This document shows, piece by piece, positions 1 to 11,013 of a stretch of 64,000 nucleotides of DNA. The DNA lies in assembly GCF_000315915.1 (NCBI RefSeq), contig NC_020186.1, positions 1,736,001-1,800,000 on the forward strand, written 5' to 3'. The stretch's first letter is position 1. Every line of letters begins with the position of its first letter. This DNA comes from Henningerozyma blattae CBS 6284. Its lineage: Eukaryota; Ascomycota; Saccharomycetes; Saccharomycetales; Saccharomycetaceae. The notes beneath the pieces were generated by a model. That model was not told the DNA's origin. It worked only from the letters and a program-made list of their open reading frames with translations, and did no database searches. The position numbers were made by a program, and so were the translations under genes.

Positions 1-914
1 CTCAAACAAACATTACTTCCTCAGTTTTATTTAATCTATTTAATAATAAAACCGAGGATGAGGTTACATCAAATGAAATTTCTAATAAAGAAGGTAATTT
101 CGAAAAGTCGTTTAAAAATATCATAACTAGGTTTAAAGAAACAAATGATATTTTGAAGCAGTTTAATAAAAATTTAAGTCATATTACTGAAACTTTAAAT
201 ACTTCCAAGAAATTAATTTTGAGAGAAATGAATAATAAATCATTATATCCTTCAATAAGCTCGTATCCTAAGCAAAACCATAATATTACTAAGAATGAAT
301 ATACTAATATATATGCCAATTATGAAATTTTTCGTTATAATGAGAAAATTACTAATTCAATACAAAAATTACAAATGATTGAGAAATATTTAATGAAAAA
401 AAATCAACCATTTGATTCGAACAACTTTGATAATATTAAACATTATGATAAGGAGTATATTAATTTGAATCGATTAGAGACTAAGGAATATATAAAAGGA
501 ACTATGATAAATTTATTAAAACTATGGACAGAAAGAGATGATGTTGAAGAAAGTTATGATCATTATATCATAGCTAAAGGTGAGAAATATATCAAATCAA
601 ATAAAAATAATCGGAGACATTTTTCTTTATCAGCACTAAAGAAGCCATCTGAATTTTCATCTGATAAATCATTTATAAGTCAAATACCAAAAAGACAGAG
701 ACAACAACCTATTCCATTGGAAAAACCAATTCTATTGGAGGAACCACATAATAAAGAACAACAATCAATTTTTTCAAATAATGTATTTACTAATGCAAAT
801 GTTATCGGAGATATAAATAGCAAAAAAACAGTAACAATAGCTGATGATATACGAGAATTTAGTGAGAATGAATTAAAAGATAAATTAAATCAAGTATTTA
901 GTATATTTCAATAA
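1..914 (+). CDS. C-terminal part of an unrecognised protein, possibly INP2 (5' end outside window)
   Basis: The reading frame is open from the left edge (codons start at position 3), so about 303 C-terminal residues are visible and the first ATG inside the window is not the start. The visible part is hydrophilic and Asn/Lys-rich, with probable helical stretches in the first half, a basic middle and an acidic end finishing in SIFQ. I recognise no domain or motif. It converges on UAP1. In S. cerevisiae the gene beyond DNF3 in the YMR159-163 block is INP2 (YMR163C, a peroxisome inheritance factor), and this gene has the matching position and relative orientation next to the DNF3-like gene. That is positional inference only. 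Confidence is high that it is a real gene and low for the identity. Confidence 0.6.
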   Translation, partial: QTNITSSVLFNLFNNKTEDEVTSNEISNKEGNFEKSFKNIITRFKETNDILKQFNKNLSHITETLNTSKKLILREMNNKSLYPSISSYPKQNHNITKNEYTNIYANYEIFRYNEKITNSIQKLQMIEKYLMKKNQPFDSNNFDNIKHYDKEYINLNRLETKEYIKGTMINLLKLWTERDDVEESYDHYIIAKGEKYIKSNKNNRRHFSLSALKKPSEFSSDKSFISQIPKRQRQQPIPLEKPILLEEPHNKEQQSIFSNNVFTNANVIGDINSKKTVTIADDIREFSENELKDKLNQVFSIFQ

Positions 915-1069
915 TTAAAAGCACTGTTAAAAGAACATATACAACTATACGAAGAGAAGTGGTTCTATATAATAAAAATAATGATTATTTAGGAAATTAT
1001 ATTAGAGTGTATTAAAATTAAAGTTATTTTTATTTATCATTACAAATTTTTTTTTCATTTAATTTTGAA

Positions 1070-2512
1070 TTAATTTTCAATTAATGATTCTTTATCAAAA
1101 ATATGACCATTATATTTTGATAAATTTTCACCATGATATGAAAGTTTACTTGAAACTTCAACAAGAATATCATCATCTTTAATAATGGCACCTGCGTCTT
1201 TTAACCAATTAGTTGTCAATCTTAAATAAGCTAGACGACTTGTTTCTGGATTATCATTTTGGGTACCAGATGCATTTTTCAAAGGTGAGAATTCTTCATT
1301 TCTGTCCACTTCTAAACAACCAAATTTTTCAATAGGAATCAATGGGAAAATATCAAAAATGAATTGTTCTAATTTAATACCATTTGGAGTTTCGAATTTG
1401 ATAATCGAATCAGTCTTTGAATCATAAATTGGTATTTTTTTATTAGCAATATGATAAGTTAAATTATTGCACCAATTATCAACATGTGATTTTAATAAAT
1501 CAACTGAATAATAATGATTGACAATATTAGCAGCTCTTAATTTTAGGAGACCTGTTTCTTTATCGATTGATTCAGCCAATTGATTTGAAATTTCTGAATA
1601 TTCAATAACACAAGGTTTACTATCACGAGTAGCAATAACACCAACTGATTCATGAGGAGATCTCTTTCTAACTGACTTAGTAGCTAACTGATAATTATTT
1701 TTGATTGCAAACCCAATAAATACTGGATCTGCCAATTTTGTTAAAATGTTATCAACACAGTACATATGTATATGTTTAATACCACGGTTAACAAAATCTT
1801 CAATTAAATGGTTATCTCTTAAGGCACGATATAAACCACCATTACCATCTGGAGATTCTACAAGAGTAGTTGGTGAGCCAATTAAGAATTGTTCACCTTT
1901 AGGGTCCAATGCAGGTAAAGTGCCTTGATTGAAGAAAGTGATTTGATCCTTGGAAAGACCAAAGAAGTTATTTTTTTCAAAGAAACTTTGAGTGGGTTCT
2001 GATGTTAATGGAGAAGTCATGATATACCAATGAATCGGTATATCTGAATTAGCCAAATTTTGTAAAGAAATCAATCTTTCAGCTTGAATTTGGAATAATG
2101 ATTTATGAGAGGGTAGGCCAATATCAAAACAACCTTTTGGATTCGAAGAGCCTAATCTTGTGCCTTGACCACCAGCCATTAAAATGACAGCAACTTCACC
2201 TTTCTTGATGGAATCAATACCAATTTCATAATAAGCGTCTTGTAATTGTTTATTATCAATAATAGATTGATAAGAAGTAGATGGTAAAGAGTCAATCACC
2301 GAAGTTGAAGGCGTTATCTTATTGATATTCAACTGATTAAGAGACTCTTTGGAATCCTTTAATAACTTTTTTAATGAAATTCTTTCATTTAATTGGTTTA
2401 AATTAGCCAAAAATTGTGATTTTTTTTCATCATTTAAAGAACGTAAATGATCGATAATGTTTGTTTGATTGAGTTCTTGGAACAACTCGATAGTGATTTG
2501 TTCCTTGGTCAT
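1070..2512 (-). CDS. UAP1: UDP-N-acetylglucosamine pyrophosphorylase (Uap1/Qri1)
   Basis: This enzyme makes UDP-GlcNAc from UTP and GlcNAc-1-phosphate, the cytosolic precursor for chitin, N-glycans and GPI anchors. The 480-residue protein has the nucleotide-binding loop LMAGGQGTRLGSSNPKG near residue 110, followed by the GLPSHKSLFQIQAERL segment and the central G-N-G-G-L-Y-R-A sugar-binding region typical of eukaryotic UAP1. Length is normal for the family. It is transcribed away from POL3, as in S. cerevisiae (YDL103C/YDL102W), but here a DNF3-like gene lies between the two. Identification is secure. Confidence 0.96.
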   Translation of the reverse strand: MTKEQITIELFQELNQTNIIDHLRSLNDEKKSQFLANLNQLNERISLKKLLKDSKESLNQLNINKITPSTSVIDSLPSTSYQSIIDNKQLQDAYYEIGIDSIKKGEVAVILMAGGQGTRLGSSNPKGCFDIGLPSHKSLFQIQAERLISLQNLANSDIPIHWYIMTSPLTSEPTQSFFEKNNFFGLSKDQITFFNQGTLPALDPKGEQFLIGSPTTLVESPDGNGGLYRALRDNHLIEDFVNRGIKHIHMYCVDNILTKLADPVFIGFAIKNNYQLATKSVRKRSPHESVGVIATRDSKPCVIEYSEISNQLAESIDKETGLLKLRAANIVNHYYSVDLLKSHVDNWCNNLTYHIANKKIPIYDSKTDSIIKFETPNGIKLEQFIFDIFPLIPIEKFGCLEVDRNEEFSPLKNASGTQNDNPETSRLAYLRLTTNWLKDAGAIIKDDDILVEVSSKLSYHGENLSKYNGHIFDKESLIEN

Positions 2513-3695
2513 TTTAGTTGTTTGTTCTTAGTGTATAATGACTACTCCAAAAAAAAAAATCCAATCATTTCAAATAAATATTTTTTTTTCTTTTTTTTTT
2601 CTAGTTTATATAATTAAGTGATAAAACCTGTTACATCGCTAACGCCAAAACGCGACCAGTCTGAGCTAGAATATTCTCGGCTCGGAAATAGAATTCCAGA
2701 AACAGTTTGATAAATTTGATAAACGATGATTTACATGGAGACATTATTAAATAAAAGGATGATCTAATGCATTATTTTTACAGTATTAGTTAGCTTAAAG
2801 TATATGTATAGATAAACTAATAAGTGTCTAGAAGTAGATGAAATAATCTCAAATGGATTCACGAAGCCCTGCCTAGCCTCATGATCAAGTTACGATTGCG
2901 AAACCATTATATAAAAAAAAGAATGTTACTGACAACAGTCATTTTAAGAACATTAATTTCTTTCCTTTGAATGAGAAGTGAATTAAAATACAGGAATATC
3001 ACTAGGACTTTTTTTACGAGCCGCTATCTCTTCTGTATCACAGACAAGCCTTTTCTCAAGAAAATATATTTATTCAATGAATTATTCAATTCTTAAGTCT
3101 TTTGGACTTTCATAGCATGCCAATCAATAATAAGCGCTGATCGCTTTTTAACAACTTTTCAATGACAAATATGAATATGTAACTATGTCACTGTCAAGTG
3201 TACCTTCATATGCACCTTGTTTCTCGTTGTTACCACACCTAATAAGCAAACCATTTCGGTATGTCCCTAAATTGCCTTCTTTCATCGACTAGTACCCCTT
3301 CAACTGAAATAGCTGGCCATTATATATGCTTCCCCTTCGAACCCCGTGAAACCCCTATTCTTAATATGATAGGCAATTGTTTGATTGATATTATTGATTT
3401 TATTTTCTAATCCATGTGGAAAAGCTGCGAAAAGTGGAAAATTTGAAGAAACATCAACAATGAGGAAACGGAAAACTGAAAACAAACAACCAAACTAGTC
3501 GTCAACAATAATAACCAAGCAAACAATAACCAGCTGTTAGTAAACATCGGTTTCAGTGACACAGAACTTGTCGGGGAAGATAGAGGTGGGCGGCTGCAAA
3601 ATGAGAGTCTTGGAGCAGAAGTCAATTGAATAGGATTGGACTTCAGATATAGTATGCTGGTTCTTAGAAAAAAAATAAAAAAAAATAAAAAAAAC

Positions 3696-3771
<76 letters not shown>

Positions 3772-3945
3772 GATATTAATAAATAAATAAAAAAATACTC
3801 GAGTATACCAGCATACGCATATCATTTGTAACTAACAGGGGATATATAAACAAGGAACCTAGGGTAAGGAGCGTATAGCGGAGAAATTTTGACACAACTG
3901 AAACACATTTAATTACCACAAACAGGACCAGCAGAACTAACACCA
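2513..3945. other. Long divergent intergenic region, UAP1 / DNF3-like gene
   Basis: This 1.4 kb holds both promoters. Near 2640-2660 is a small CG-containing patch (AACGCCAAAACGCGACC) on the UAP1 side. A TATA-like GATATATAAAC at about 3841-3851 lies 95 bp upstream of the DNF3-like ATG. A long AAT microsatellite occupies 3697-3770. A slightly GC-richer patch (about 3130-3640) has two short overlapping minus-strand frames without recognisable protein features, which I do not call genes. A B-box-like TTCGAACCC near 3338 has no matching arms, so no tRNA is called. Confidence 0.6.
3697..3770. repeat. (AAT)n trinucleotide microsatellite, about 24 units
   Basis: An uninterrupted AAT/ATA run of 74 bp begins after ACG at 3694-3696 and ends at the CG of 3771-3772. 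It lies about 175 bp upstream of the DNF3-like start codon and directly follows an A-rich stretch. It is the longest perfect microsatellite in the window. Confidence 0.95.
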
Positions 3946-5115
3946 ATGCAAAGACACAGAGGTGAGTTAAGACGTGAAAGGGCCGACTCTCTTAGAACTC
4001 AATTGTTAAATAGACAGTTGCATCACAAGATACAAGAAATTGCTCGTGATGCTGAGGAGGAGGATTTGGATACCGAAATGGCTAATAATTTGGTATTTCA
4101 ATGCTTATCGTTAGCAAATAATACTAGTTTTCTTATCAAGGGGCTATTGGATTTTTCTATTTTTGATCCCAAAGATAACTATAGATACATCAATATCAGG
4201 TTACCCATGGAAAGTCCAGCCGTGGCTCATAATCAAAATAAATTATATGCATTGAGTTTCTTATCACTTTTTATGCTATTTTTCCTTATACCATTTATTT
4301 GGGTCATTATACCTTTAGTGACACTTTTATTATTGATTGTTTTCCAACACCAATGCTATTCGAAGAAAGAATTAAACAATGAAGAACCATTTTTCCCAGT
4401 GTTCAAAAAGAGACCTTTACAAAAAGAGGTAATTTCTCAAGAGTACTCTGCATTTCAAACTACTTTAGATTTAACTGATTTAAAAGAAAAACATAATGTT
4501 ATCTTGACTAATACTTCGTTAAATAACTTACAAATTGGTGATTTCATCTATTTGAAAAAAAATGATATTGTCCCAACCGATATTTTATTATTATATTCCA
4601 ATGAAACAAATTCTACTGCTAATATTCAATTAAGCGACAATACTTTTACAAATAAATTTACAAATGACAAATTCGTCAATCTATTAAGAACAAACACGGG
4701 CCTGGCAAATATTAATTATCATCTACACTATCACAAGCGTTCAGGTTATTTGTTTGTGAATTCTTCAAGCTCATCTTCAACATCGTCGTCTTATTCACAA
4801 AAGAGTTATTTGAAAGATGAAAATATAATTCAAAAAGGTTCCATTATAAATTCAAATGAAATTATTGGTTTAATACTAGACACCTCAACTATTCAATCCA
4901 ATGTCTTTAAAAGGTCTTATAATAAAATCCATAATACATTAATAAAGCCATTGGATTTTTCTTCATCATTTGCAACATATTATGAAACAATTCAAAATAC
5001 GTTTTCAAAGTCATTACCAATCCCTCATTCAAATAATTTCACTATTAAAAGAAAGAGAAGAAAAATTATTGCATTCATCTTTGCGTTTGGTTTCGTAAGA
5101 TTAATTTTCATTTAA
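3946..5115 (+). CDS. Truncated Dnf3-like P4-ATPase N-terminal protein, no catalytic core
   Basis: Full P4 flippases have over 1,100 residues; this frame has 389. The order of segments matches the start of Dnf3: a basic N-terminus (SLRTQLLNRQL, residues 17-27), an acidic stretch, a hydrophobic block at about 104-130 ending in the M2-like IIPLVTLLLLIVF, then actuator-domain landmarks. These are NLQIGDFIYLKKNDIVPTD near 196, a TGLANIN segment near 250, and GSIINSNEIIGLILDTST near 303. It stops inside what would be M3, after a basic run. The DGET loop expected after the actuator strand is replaced by LSDNT. The P-domain DKTGT motif, the nucleotide-binding domain and M4-M10 are absent, so flippase activity is not expected. 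A Ser-rich insert lies near 275-290. Order and orientation relative to the YMR160W homologue and ATG16 match DNF3 (YMR162C). It may be a decaying duplicate or a repurposed membrane protein. I see nothing DNF3-like after the stop. Confidence 0.72.
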   Translation: MQRHRGELRRERADSLRTQLLNRQLHHKIQEIARDAEEEDLDTEMANNLVFQCLSLANNTSFLIKGLLDFSIFDPKDNYRYINIRLPMESPAVAHNQNKLYALSFLSLFMLFFLIPFIWVIIPLVTLLLLIVFQHQCYSKKELNNEEPFFPVFKKRPLQKEVISQEYSAFQTTLDLTDLKEKHNVILTNTSLNNLQIGDFIYLKKNDIVPTDILLLYSNETNSTANIQLSDNTFTNKFTNDKFVNLLRTNTGLANINYHLHYHKRSGYLFVNSSSSSSTSSSYSQKSYLKDENIIQKGSIINSNEIIGLILDTSTIQSNVFKRSYNKIHNTLIKPLDFSSSFATYYETIQNTFSKSLPIPHSNNFTIKRKRRKIIAFIFAFGFVRLIFI

Positions 5116-5548
5116 CCATATTATTCTATTCGCCACAGATTTCATTAAAGAAAAATACTACAACCTAATACCCATTCTTTATTTATTTATACCTTCCTAG
5201 CAAAATTTATTTACCATTATAAATGCTTAGGCCCTATATACACATACCCCAGTGAGATGCTTCAAATCGCTTCTATCTATGTAGCTTCTATCTATGTACT
5301 ATTTCTAATATTATTATGTATTAATCATTCTAATTGTAAATGTTTTACATAAGTTAAAGCTTTTTCTTATAAAATATATTCTGACGCGTTGCTTCGCGTA
5401 AAATAGTTTTGAAAAATCCTATTATCTATCTATTATAAAATACTGAAGTAAAGATAATATAACATGCAAAAAAAAAGAAAATTGCGATAAAAAAACAACA
5501 ATATTGGTTAAGGGGATATCAATTTTAACTTAGTGAACTTACACCACA
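5116..5548. other. POL3 upstream region
   Basis: This holds the 3' end of the DNF3-like gene and the POL3 promoter. The notable element is an ACGCGT box at 5384-5389, followed by TTCGCGTAAA. The rest is AT-rich. I checked for residual Dnf3 coding similarity after the stop codon by eye and saw none. Confidence 0.6.
5384..5389. promoter_or_regulatory. MCB element (ACGCGT) upstream of POL3
   Basis: A perfect MluI cell-cycle box lies 160 bp upstream of the POL3 ATG. MBF (Mbp1-Swi6) binds such boxes and drives G1/S transcription of DNA replication genes in S. cerevisiae. Function here is inferred from the motif and the gene it precedes. Confidence 0.6.
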
Positions 5549-8500
5549 ATGTCGTCGTTGAAGAGATTAAATGAAATGGATAAAGACACACCAACTACTA
5601 ATGATGATCCAGCCAATAATGAAAATAATTCAAATAAAAAAATTAAATTACAAAATGATAATATAGAGATAATACCCACTCAAAATTTTGCTAAATTCAA
5701 ACAAAAAGGGTTTAAACCAATTAATTCAAAATCACAATCTTCAAAAGATTCAAAAGACTTGGCTCAGTCAGCAACCATTTTTGAAGATGAGTTATCACAA
5801 ATGGAACATGATTCAGCCGATGCAATCTCAGAACATTCTTTAAAACAAATATATTGTCGTAAACAGATTCCAACTGATTTTGATCCAATGACTTCTGATA
5901 TATCTTTCCAACAGATTGAGTCTGAACAGAGTATCCTACCACATATTTCAGATAATGGTACTTCAAGCGTTGTTCGATTTTTCGGTGTCACAGAGAATGG
6001 GAACTCGATATTATGTAATGTTACAGGGTTCAAACATTATTTGTATGTTCCAATACCTATCAAAAATGGCCAATTTGCAGAAGATCCAGATGAATTAACC
6101 AATTTTAAAAATCATGTTCATCAACAAATACCAAATTGTATCAGTCATATTGAAATTGTTAAGAAGCAATCCATATGGGGTTATTCAGGTGATTCAAAAT
6201 CAAAGTTTTGGAAGGTATATTTAAACGAACCTAACCAAATCAATAAACTAAGAACAGGCTTTGAAAGAGGCTATTTCTCTTATAATGGCTGGTTTTCAAA
6301 TGGTACAACGACATATGATAATATCGCTTATAATTTAAGGCTAATGATCGATTGTGGTATTGTTGGTATGTCTTGGATTACTTTACCCAAAACCAAATAT
6401 AATTTAATTCAAGAAAATATGAAAGTGTCTACTTGTCAACTTGAAGTCACCATAAATTACAAAGATTTGATTGCTCATCCTGCTGAAGGTGAATGGTCAC
6501 ATACAGCTCCATTACGTATTTTATCATTTGATATTGAATGTGCTGGTAGAGTAGGTATTTTTCCTGAACCAGAATATGACTCAGTGATTCAAATTGCAAA
6601 TATCGTGAGTGTTGTTGGTGCAAAAAAACCTTTTATTCGTAATGTTTTCACATTAGATACCTGTGCCCCGATTACTGGATCTCATGTTTTTGATCATAAA
6701 ACTGAGGCTGAAATGCTACAACATTGGAAGGATTTTATCATCGAAGTTGATCCTGATGTAATGATTGGTTATAATATTCAAAATTTCGATTTTCCTTATC
6801 TGATTGATCGTGCAAAAGCCTTGAAGATTGAAGATTTTCCTTATTTTAGTAGAATTAGCAACTCTAAACAAGTAGTGAAGGAAGCTGTCTTCTCTTCCAA
6901 AGCTACAGGTACAAGAGAATCTAAAAATACAAATATTGATGGTCGCTTACAATTTGATCTGTTCCAATTTATTCAAAGAGAATATAAATTAAGATCATAT
7001 ACTTTAAATGCTGTTTCTGCAAATTTCTTAAACGAACAAAAGGAAGATGTTCACCATAGTATCATTACAGATTTACAATTGGGGGATAGTGAAACCAGAA
7101 GAAGGCTAGCTGTTTATTGTTTAAAGGATGCATATCTACCGCTACGTTTATTAGATAAATTGATGGGTCTCGTTAACTATACAGAAATGGCTCGTGTTAC
7201 GGGTGTTCCTTTTTCATATCTATTAACTCGTGGTCAACAAATTAAAGTTATATCACAACTGTTCAGAAAATGTCTGGAAATTGATACCATTATTCCGAAT
7301 ATTACAAGTAAAGGATCTGACGAACAATATGAAGGTGCTACTGTTATTGAACCAATTCGTGGTTATTATGATATTCCAATTGCAACCTTAGATTTCAACT
7401 CATTATATCCCAGTATCATGATGGCACATAATTTGTGTTACACTACATTGTGCAATAAGCAAATTGTAAATAGTTTAAATTTGAAATTAGATGAAGATTA
7501 TATCATTACACCAAATGGAGATTATTTCGTTACTGAGAAAAGAAGACATGGTATCTTACCAATTATTCTGAATGACCTAATCTCTGCTAGAAAAAAGGCT
7601 AAGAATGATCTAAAAAAGGAAAAAGATCCATTCAAAAGAGATGTTTTGAACGGTAGACAATTAGCTTTAAAAATTTCTGCAAATTCTGTTTATGGGTTTA
7701 CAGGTGCAACAGTAGGGAAGCTACCATGTCTGGCTATTTCTTCTTCTGTTACTTCTTTCGGTCGTAAGATGATTTTAGAAACCAAGAATGCTGTTCAAGA
7801 TAAATACTCGGTTAAAAATGGGTATGAGCATGATGCTGTAGTTGTTTATGGTGATACCGATTCTGTAATGGTAAAATTTGGTACATCAGATCTTAAGGAG
7901 TCAATGAGATTAGGTACAGAAGCTGCTGCCTGGGTTTCTACCTTATTTAAGCATCCAATTAATCTAGAATTCGAAAAAGTTTATTTCCCATACCTACTAA
8001 TCAATAAAAAGAGATATGCTGGGTTGTATTGGACAAATCCTGATAAATTTGATAAATTAGATCAAAAGGGGTTAGCATCTGTCCGTCGTGATTCTTGTCC
8101 CTTAGTTTCCATCGTCATGAATAGAGTCTTAAAGACAATTTTAATTGATAGAAATGTTGATGGTGCATTAGAATATGTAAAGGACGTTATTGATGATCTT
8201 TTACACAATCGCGCTGATATTTCAAAACTAATTATTTCTAAAACACTAGCTCCTCAATACACAAATCCGCAACCTCATGCAGTACTTGCCGCTCGTATTA
8301 AAAAGAGAGATGGTAACGGCCCAAATGTTGGTGATCGTGTTGATTACGTTGTTACTAGTGGGAATGATAAATTGTATAATAGAGCAGAAGATCCATTATA
8401 TGCTCTAGAACACAATATCCAGATTGATTCCAAATATTACCTAACAAATCAATTGCAAAATCCATTAACTAGTATTATTGAACCTATCATTGGCGAACGC

Positions 8501-8863
8501 CAAGCCAATGCAATGTTTTTAGTTAAATCTATTAAAATTAATACAGGTAATATGAAGACAGGTCTAATGGGTTTCATTAAAAAAGTTGAAGCTTGTAAAA
8601 ATTGTAAAACCTCATTAAAAAAAGGTGAAGGCCCATTATGCTCTAACTGTTTAGGTAAATCTAGTGAACTTTATGTCAAAGCATTATATGATGTGAGAGA
8701 CTTGCAAGAAAAATATTCACGCGTTTGGACAGAATGTCAACGCTGTGCTGGAACTCTGCATAATGAAGTTCTATGTTCTAACAAAAACTGTGATATCTTT
8801 TATATGAGAGTTAAAGTTAAAAAAGAACTTCAAGAAAAGATGGATGAACTAAGTAAATGGTAA
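5549..8863 (+). CDS. POL3: DNA polymerase delta catalytic subunit
   Basis: This is the replicative family B polymerase that synthesises the lagging strand, with a 3'-5' proofreading exonuclease. The 1,104-residue protein (slightly longer than the S. cerevisiae one) has exonuclease motif I FDIECAG near residue 327, polymerase motif [15 protein letters not shown] near 614, motif [13 protein letters not shown] near 710, and motif [10 protein letters not shown] near 766. At the C-terminus are two cysteine modules: CKNC...CSNC from about 1015 (CysA, linked to PCNA interaction) and CQRC...CSNKNC from about 1065 (CysB, the iron-sulfur site binding the B subunit). The N-terminus is Asn/Lys-rich with a basic PIKKIKL-type region that could serve nuclear import. 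All catalytic residues look intact. It is convergent with DUN1, as in S. cerevisiae. Confidence 0.98.
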   Translation: MSSLKRLNEMDKDTPTTNDDPANNENNSNKKIKLQNDNIEIIPTQNFAKFKQKGFKPINSKSQSSKDSKDLAQSATIFEDELSQMEHDSADAISEHSLKQIYCRKQIPTDFDPMTSDISFQQIESEQSILPHISDNGTSSVVRFFGVTENGNSILCNVTGFKHYLYVPIPIKNGQFAEDPDELTNFKNHVHQQIPNCISHIEIVKKQSIWGYSGDSKSKFWKVYLNEPNQINKLRTGFERGYFSYNGWFSNGTTTYDNIAYNLRLMIDCGIVGMSWITLPKTKYNLIQENMKVSTCQLEVTINYKDLIAHPAEGEWSHTAPLRILSFDIECAGRVGIFPEPEYDSVIQIANIVSVVGAKKPFIRNVFTLDTCAPITGSHVFDHKTEAEMLQHWKDFIIEVDPDVMIGYNIQNFDFPYLIDRAKALKIEDFPYFSRISNSKQVVKEAVFSSKATGTRESKNTNIDGRLQFDLFQFIQREYKLRSYTLNAVSANFLNEQKEDVHHSIITDLQLGDSETRRRLAVYCLKDAYLPLRLLDKLMGLVNYTEMARVTGVPFSYLLTRGQQIKVISQLFRKCLEIDTIIPNITSKGSDEQYEGATVIEPIRGYYDIPIATLDFNSLYPSIMMAHNLCYTTLCNKQIVNSLNLKLDEDYIITPNGDYFVTEKRRHGILPIILNDLISARKKAKNDLKKEKDPFKRDVLNGRQLALKISANSVYGFTGATVGKLPCLAISSSVTSFGRKMILETKNAVQDKYSVKNGYEHDAVVVYGDTDSVMVKFGTSDLKESMRLGTEAAAWVSTLFKHPINLEFEKVYFPYLLINKKRYAGLYWTNPDKFDKLDQKGLASVRRDSCPLVSIVMNRVLKTILIDRNVDGALEYVKDVIDDLLHNRADISKLIISKTLAPQYTNPQPHAVLAARIKKRDGNGPNVGDRVDYVVTSGNDKLYNRAEDPLYALEHNIQIDSKYYLTNQLQNPLTSIIEPIIGERQANAMFLVKSIKINTGNMKTGLMGFIKKVEACKNCKTSLKKGEGPLCSNCLGKSSELYVKALYDVRDLQEKYSRVWTECQRCAGTLHNEVLCSNKNCDIFYMRVKVKKELQEKMDELSKW

Positions 8864-9228
8864 AAGTTCCATATAAAATGAAGTTATATACATGTATAAT
8901 AGTTTAATTCATTCGTAATATTTAATTTAATCATAATATTCCAGTTTGTAATTTGGTAATGAAAATACAAAGTCATGTTTCTAAAGCGAAGATGTAGAAG
9001 TGTAGAAGAATAACAAAACGGGGAGTTGCAAAATAAATAATGGAGAGATCCCAGTATATTTAATTTTATAACTTAACTAAACGTTGAGGTCACTTATAAA
9101 TATACAAAACAAAATATATAGTAAATCATTAGATAAAGGAAAGTACTGACGTAAAAAAAAGTTAATATGGCACATAATTATAGAAAAGATGTAATCCAGC
9201 TTAAATAAATTTATTTACATAAAATTTC
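8864..9228. other. Convergent 3' intergenic region, POL3 / DUN1
   Basis: This carries the 3' flanks of two convergent genes. It is AT-rich with several TATATA-like stretches that can serve as polyadenylation efficiency elements. I see no gene or RNA in it. Confidence 0.6.
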
Positions 9229-11013
9229 TTATAAGCAGGATAGCTCGGAATATGTTTTCGGTATTTTATTATCTATTATTTGTAAGCGCTTAATTTCAGT
9301 AGAAAAGCTATCTTGGTCTTGCAACATGCTTTGGAACCATGGATGATTTAATGTCGCATTTACATCAAACCTAGTTGTTGGATCAACAACTAACAAATTA
9401 GAAATTAAATGTAAAACTGTGTCATCTATCTCATCCCAATACGGAGAGTAAAATGCAAATTTTCCTTGCAATATTTGTTCTTTCAAAGTAGGAGGAGCTA
9501 ATTGATCACTGAATGGAGGAAACCCACAGAGACATACATATAGTAGGACACCAGAACTCCATATATCAACTTTAGCAGTATAGCCATTCTTTACTAAAAC
9601 TTCTGGAGCAACATAAGAAGGAGTACCGCATAATGTGTTAGTGAATTGCAGTTCTCCTGTAAATTTTGCAAGCCCAAAATCAGCTATCTTAACTTGAATG
9701 TCAACTTCATCTTCATCCCAAGGTCCAGTTTGTATTTGGTCTGGGGAGGTTCTTCTTGTAATTTTCAATAATATATTTTCTGGTTTAATATCCCTGTGAA
9801 TAACGTTTCTACTGTGTAAATATTTTAAGCCAGATAAAATTTGTAAAAATAATGCTTTAGTTTCATCTTGCCTTAGGCAAGTTTTTTTAACAATTCTATC
9901 AAATAATTCACCATCATCAACTTTATCCAAAACTAAATATTTTTGAATTTGCATTTTACTAACAGGCTCGATGAAACTGTCAAGTAAATTCACAATATTT
10001 GGGTGCTGAACACTCATTAAAATATTAGTCTCCTCTCTAAATTGACGGCTCTTTTTCTGATCATCATTTTGTTGAGGATGAAAAATTTTAATAGCAACAG
10101 CTTTTCCTGTCTTTTTATTGATACCTTCCTTCACAACAGCATAATGGCCTGAACCTAATTCTTTACCAATAACATATTTATCAAATACTGATAAGTTTGG
10201 CTGTTTGAATGACATTCTCAACATTGTTTGACTGCTAGTAAAGCCAAATTGAGGTTTTTTAAAGACATCGTCATTGTCTGTAGACTTTACTTCATTACTA
10301 CATTTATCTGTTTGTTGGCGAGAATCTGTTTCAGCTTCTGATAATTGTATACTGCCTCCTTCCACGAGCGTATTCTCTCTAGATTTCTCTGTTAGTGTGG
10401 TATTATGATCCTCTTCGTTTTCTTGACTGCATGTTAGGTATTTAAATAAAAATGAGCAACTCCTACCAAAGACAACTTTGTCACCATTTTTTAAAATTTG
10501 ATCCTTTTTTACTAATTTATTACCATTTACAAATGTACCGTTTCTACTATTATCAACGATATTTATTAATTTTCTTTGAATGTTATCAACTTCCATTTCA
10601 ACTAAATTTAAATAAGCATGTATTGTTGAAATATCTATTTCAGGTAGGACGATATCACAGGATCTACTCCTTCCGACAGACGTTGTGGGTTTATCATAAA
10701 TATCAATCTTTTGTTCTTTCCCAGGGATTAAACTTATTAATTCTGCTAATGGGGCTTTCTTAACTTCAAACTCTACGGTTTGTAATCTTTTTACGTTTAC
10801 ATGAATTTCTTTAGATCTCTCCTATAAAGAAAAAAAAATCGAAGATTTCCAAATGGAAACACAATTAGATATGGTTAGTAATTGATCAAATTAATTTCAT
10901 AATAATCTTGTGAATACCCCTCGGTCATCATTCATCATAAGGAGCCAAATAAGGCTGCCTCTATATCAGATCAGAATTATAATACATACTCTTTTTAACC
11001 CTGAAGTTTGCAT
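9229..11013 (-). CDS. DUN1: DNA damage checkpoint kinase Dun1 (two exons)
   Basis: Dun1 is the FHA-domain Ser/Thr kinase downstream of Rad53 that raises dNTP supply after DNA damage. The coding sequence is best read as complement of 9229-10821 joined to 10990-11013, giving 538 residues. The 24-nt first exon encodes MQTSGLKR. Exon 2 runs in frame through VGRSRSCDIVLPEIDIST, the FHA phosphopeptide-binding motif, which lies upstream of the first exon-2 Met (10596) and would be lost if translation began there. The kinase domain starts near residue 224 (GKELGSGHYAVVK) and has HRDIKPEN, DFG and GTPSYVAPE. It ends with KIPKTYSELSCL, characteristic of Dun1. S. cerevisiae DUN1 lacks an intron as far as I know. 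It is convergent with POL3, and the upstream neighbour is the YMR160W homologue instead of GET3. Confidence 0.93.
10822..10989 (-). other. DUN1: Predicted DUN1 intron (168 nt)
   Basis: On the minus strand the donor GTATGT starts at 10989, the branch sequence TACTAAC lies at 10880-10874, and a pyrimidine-rich tract leads to the acceptor TTTATAG ending at 10822. All three are perfect yeast splice signals. Removing this segment joins an ATG codon run of exactly eight codons to the in-frame missing half of the FHA domain. Retention would hit a stop seven codons into the intron. Confidence 0.9.

Noticed and set aside
3330..3345. B-box-like TTCGAACCC suggesting a tRNA
   Set aside because: No complementary T stem, A box or acceptor stem could be found.
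3300..3625. Two overlapping minus-strand frames (61 and 72 codons) in the UAP1/DNF3-like interval
   Set aside because: No motif, no matching gene in syntenic yeasts that I know of, and conflicting frames.
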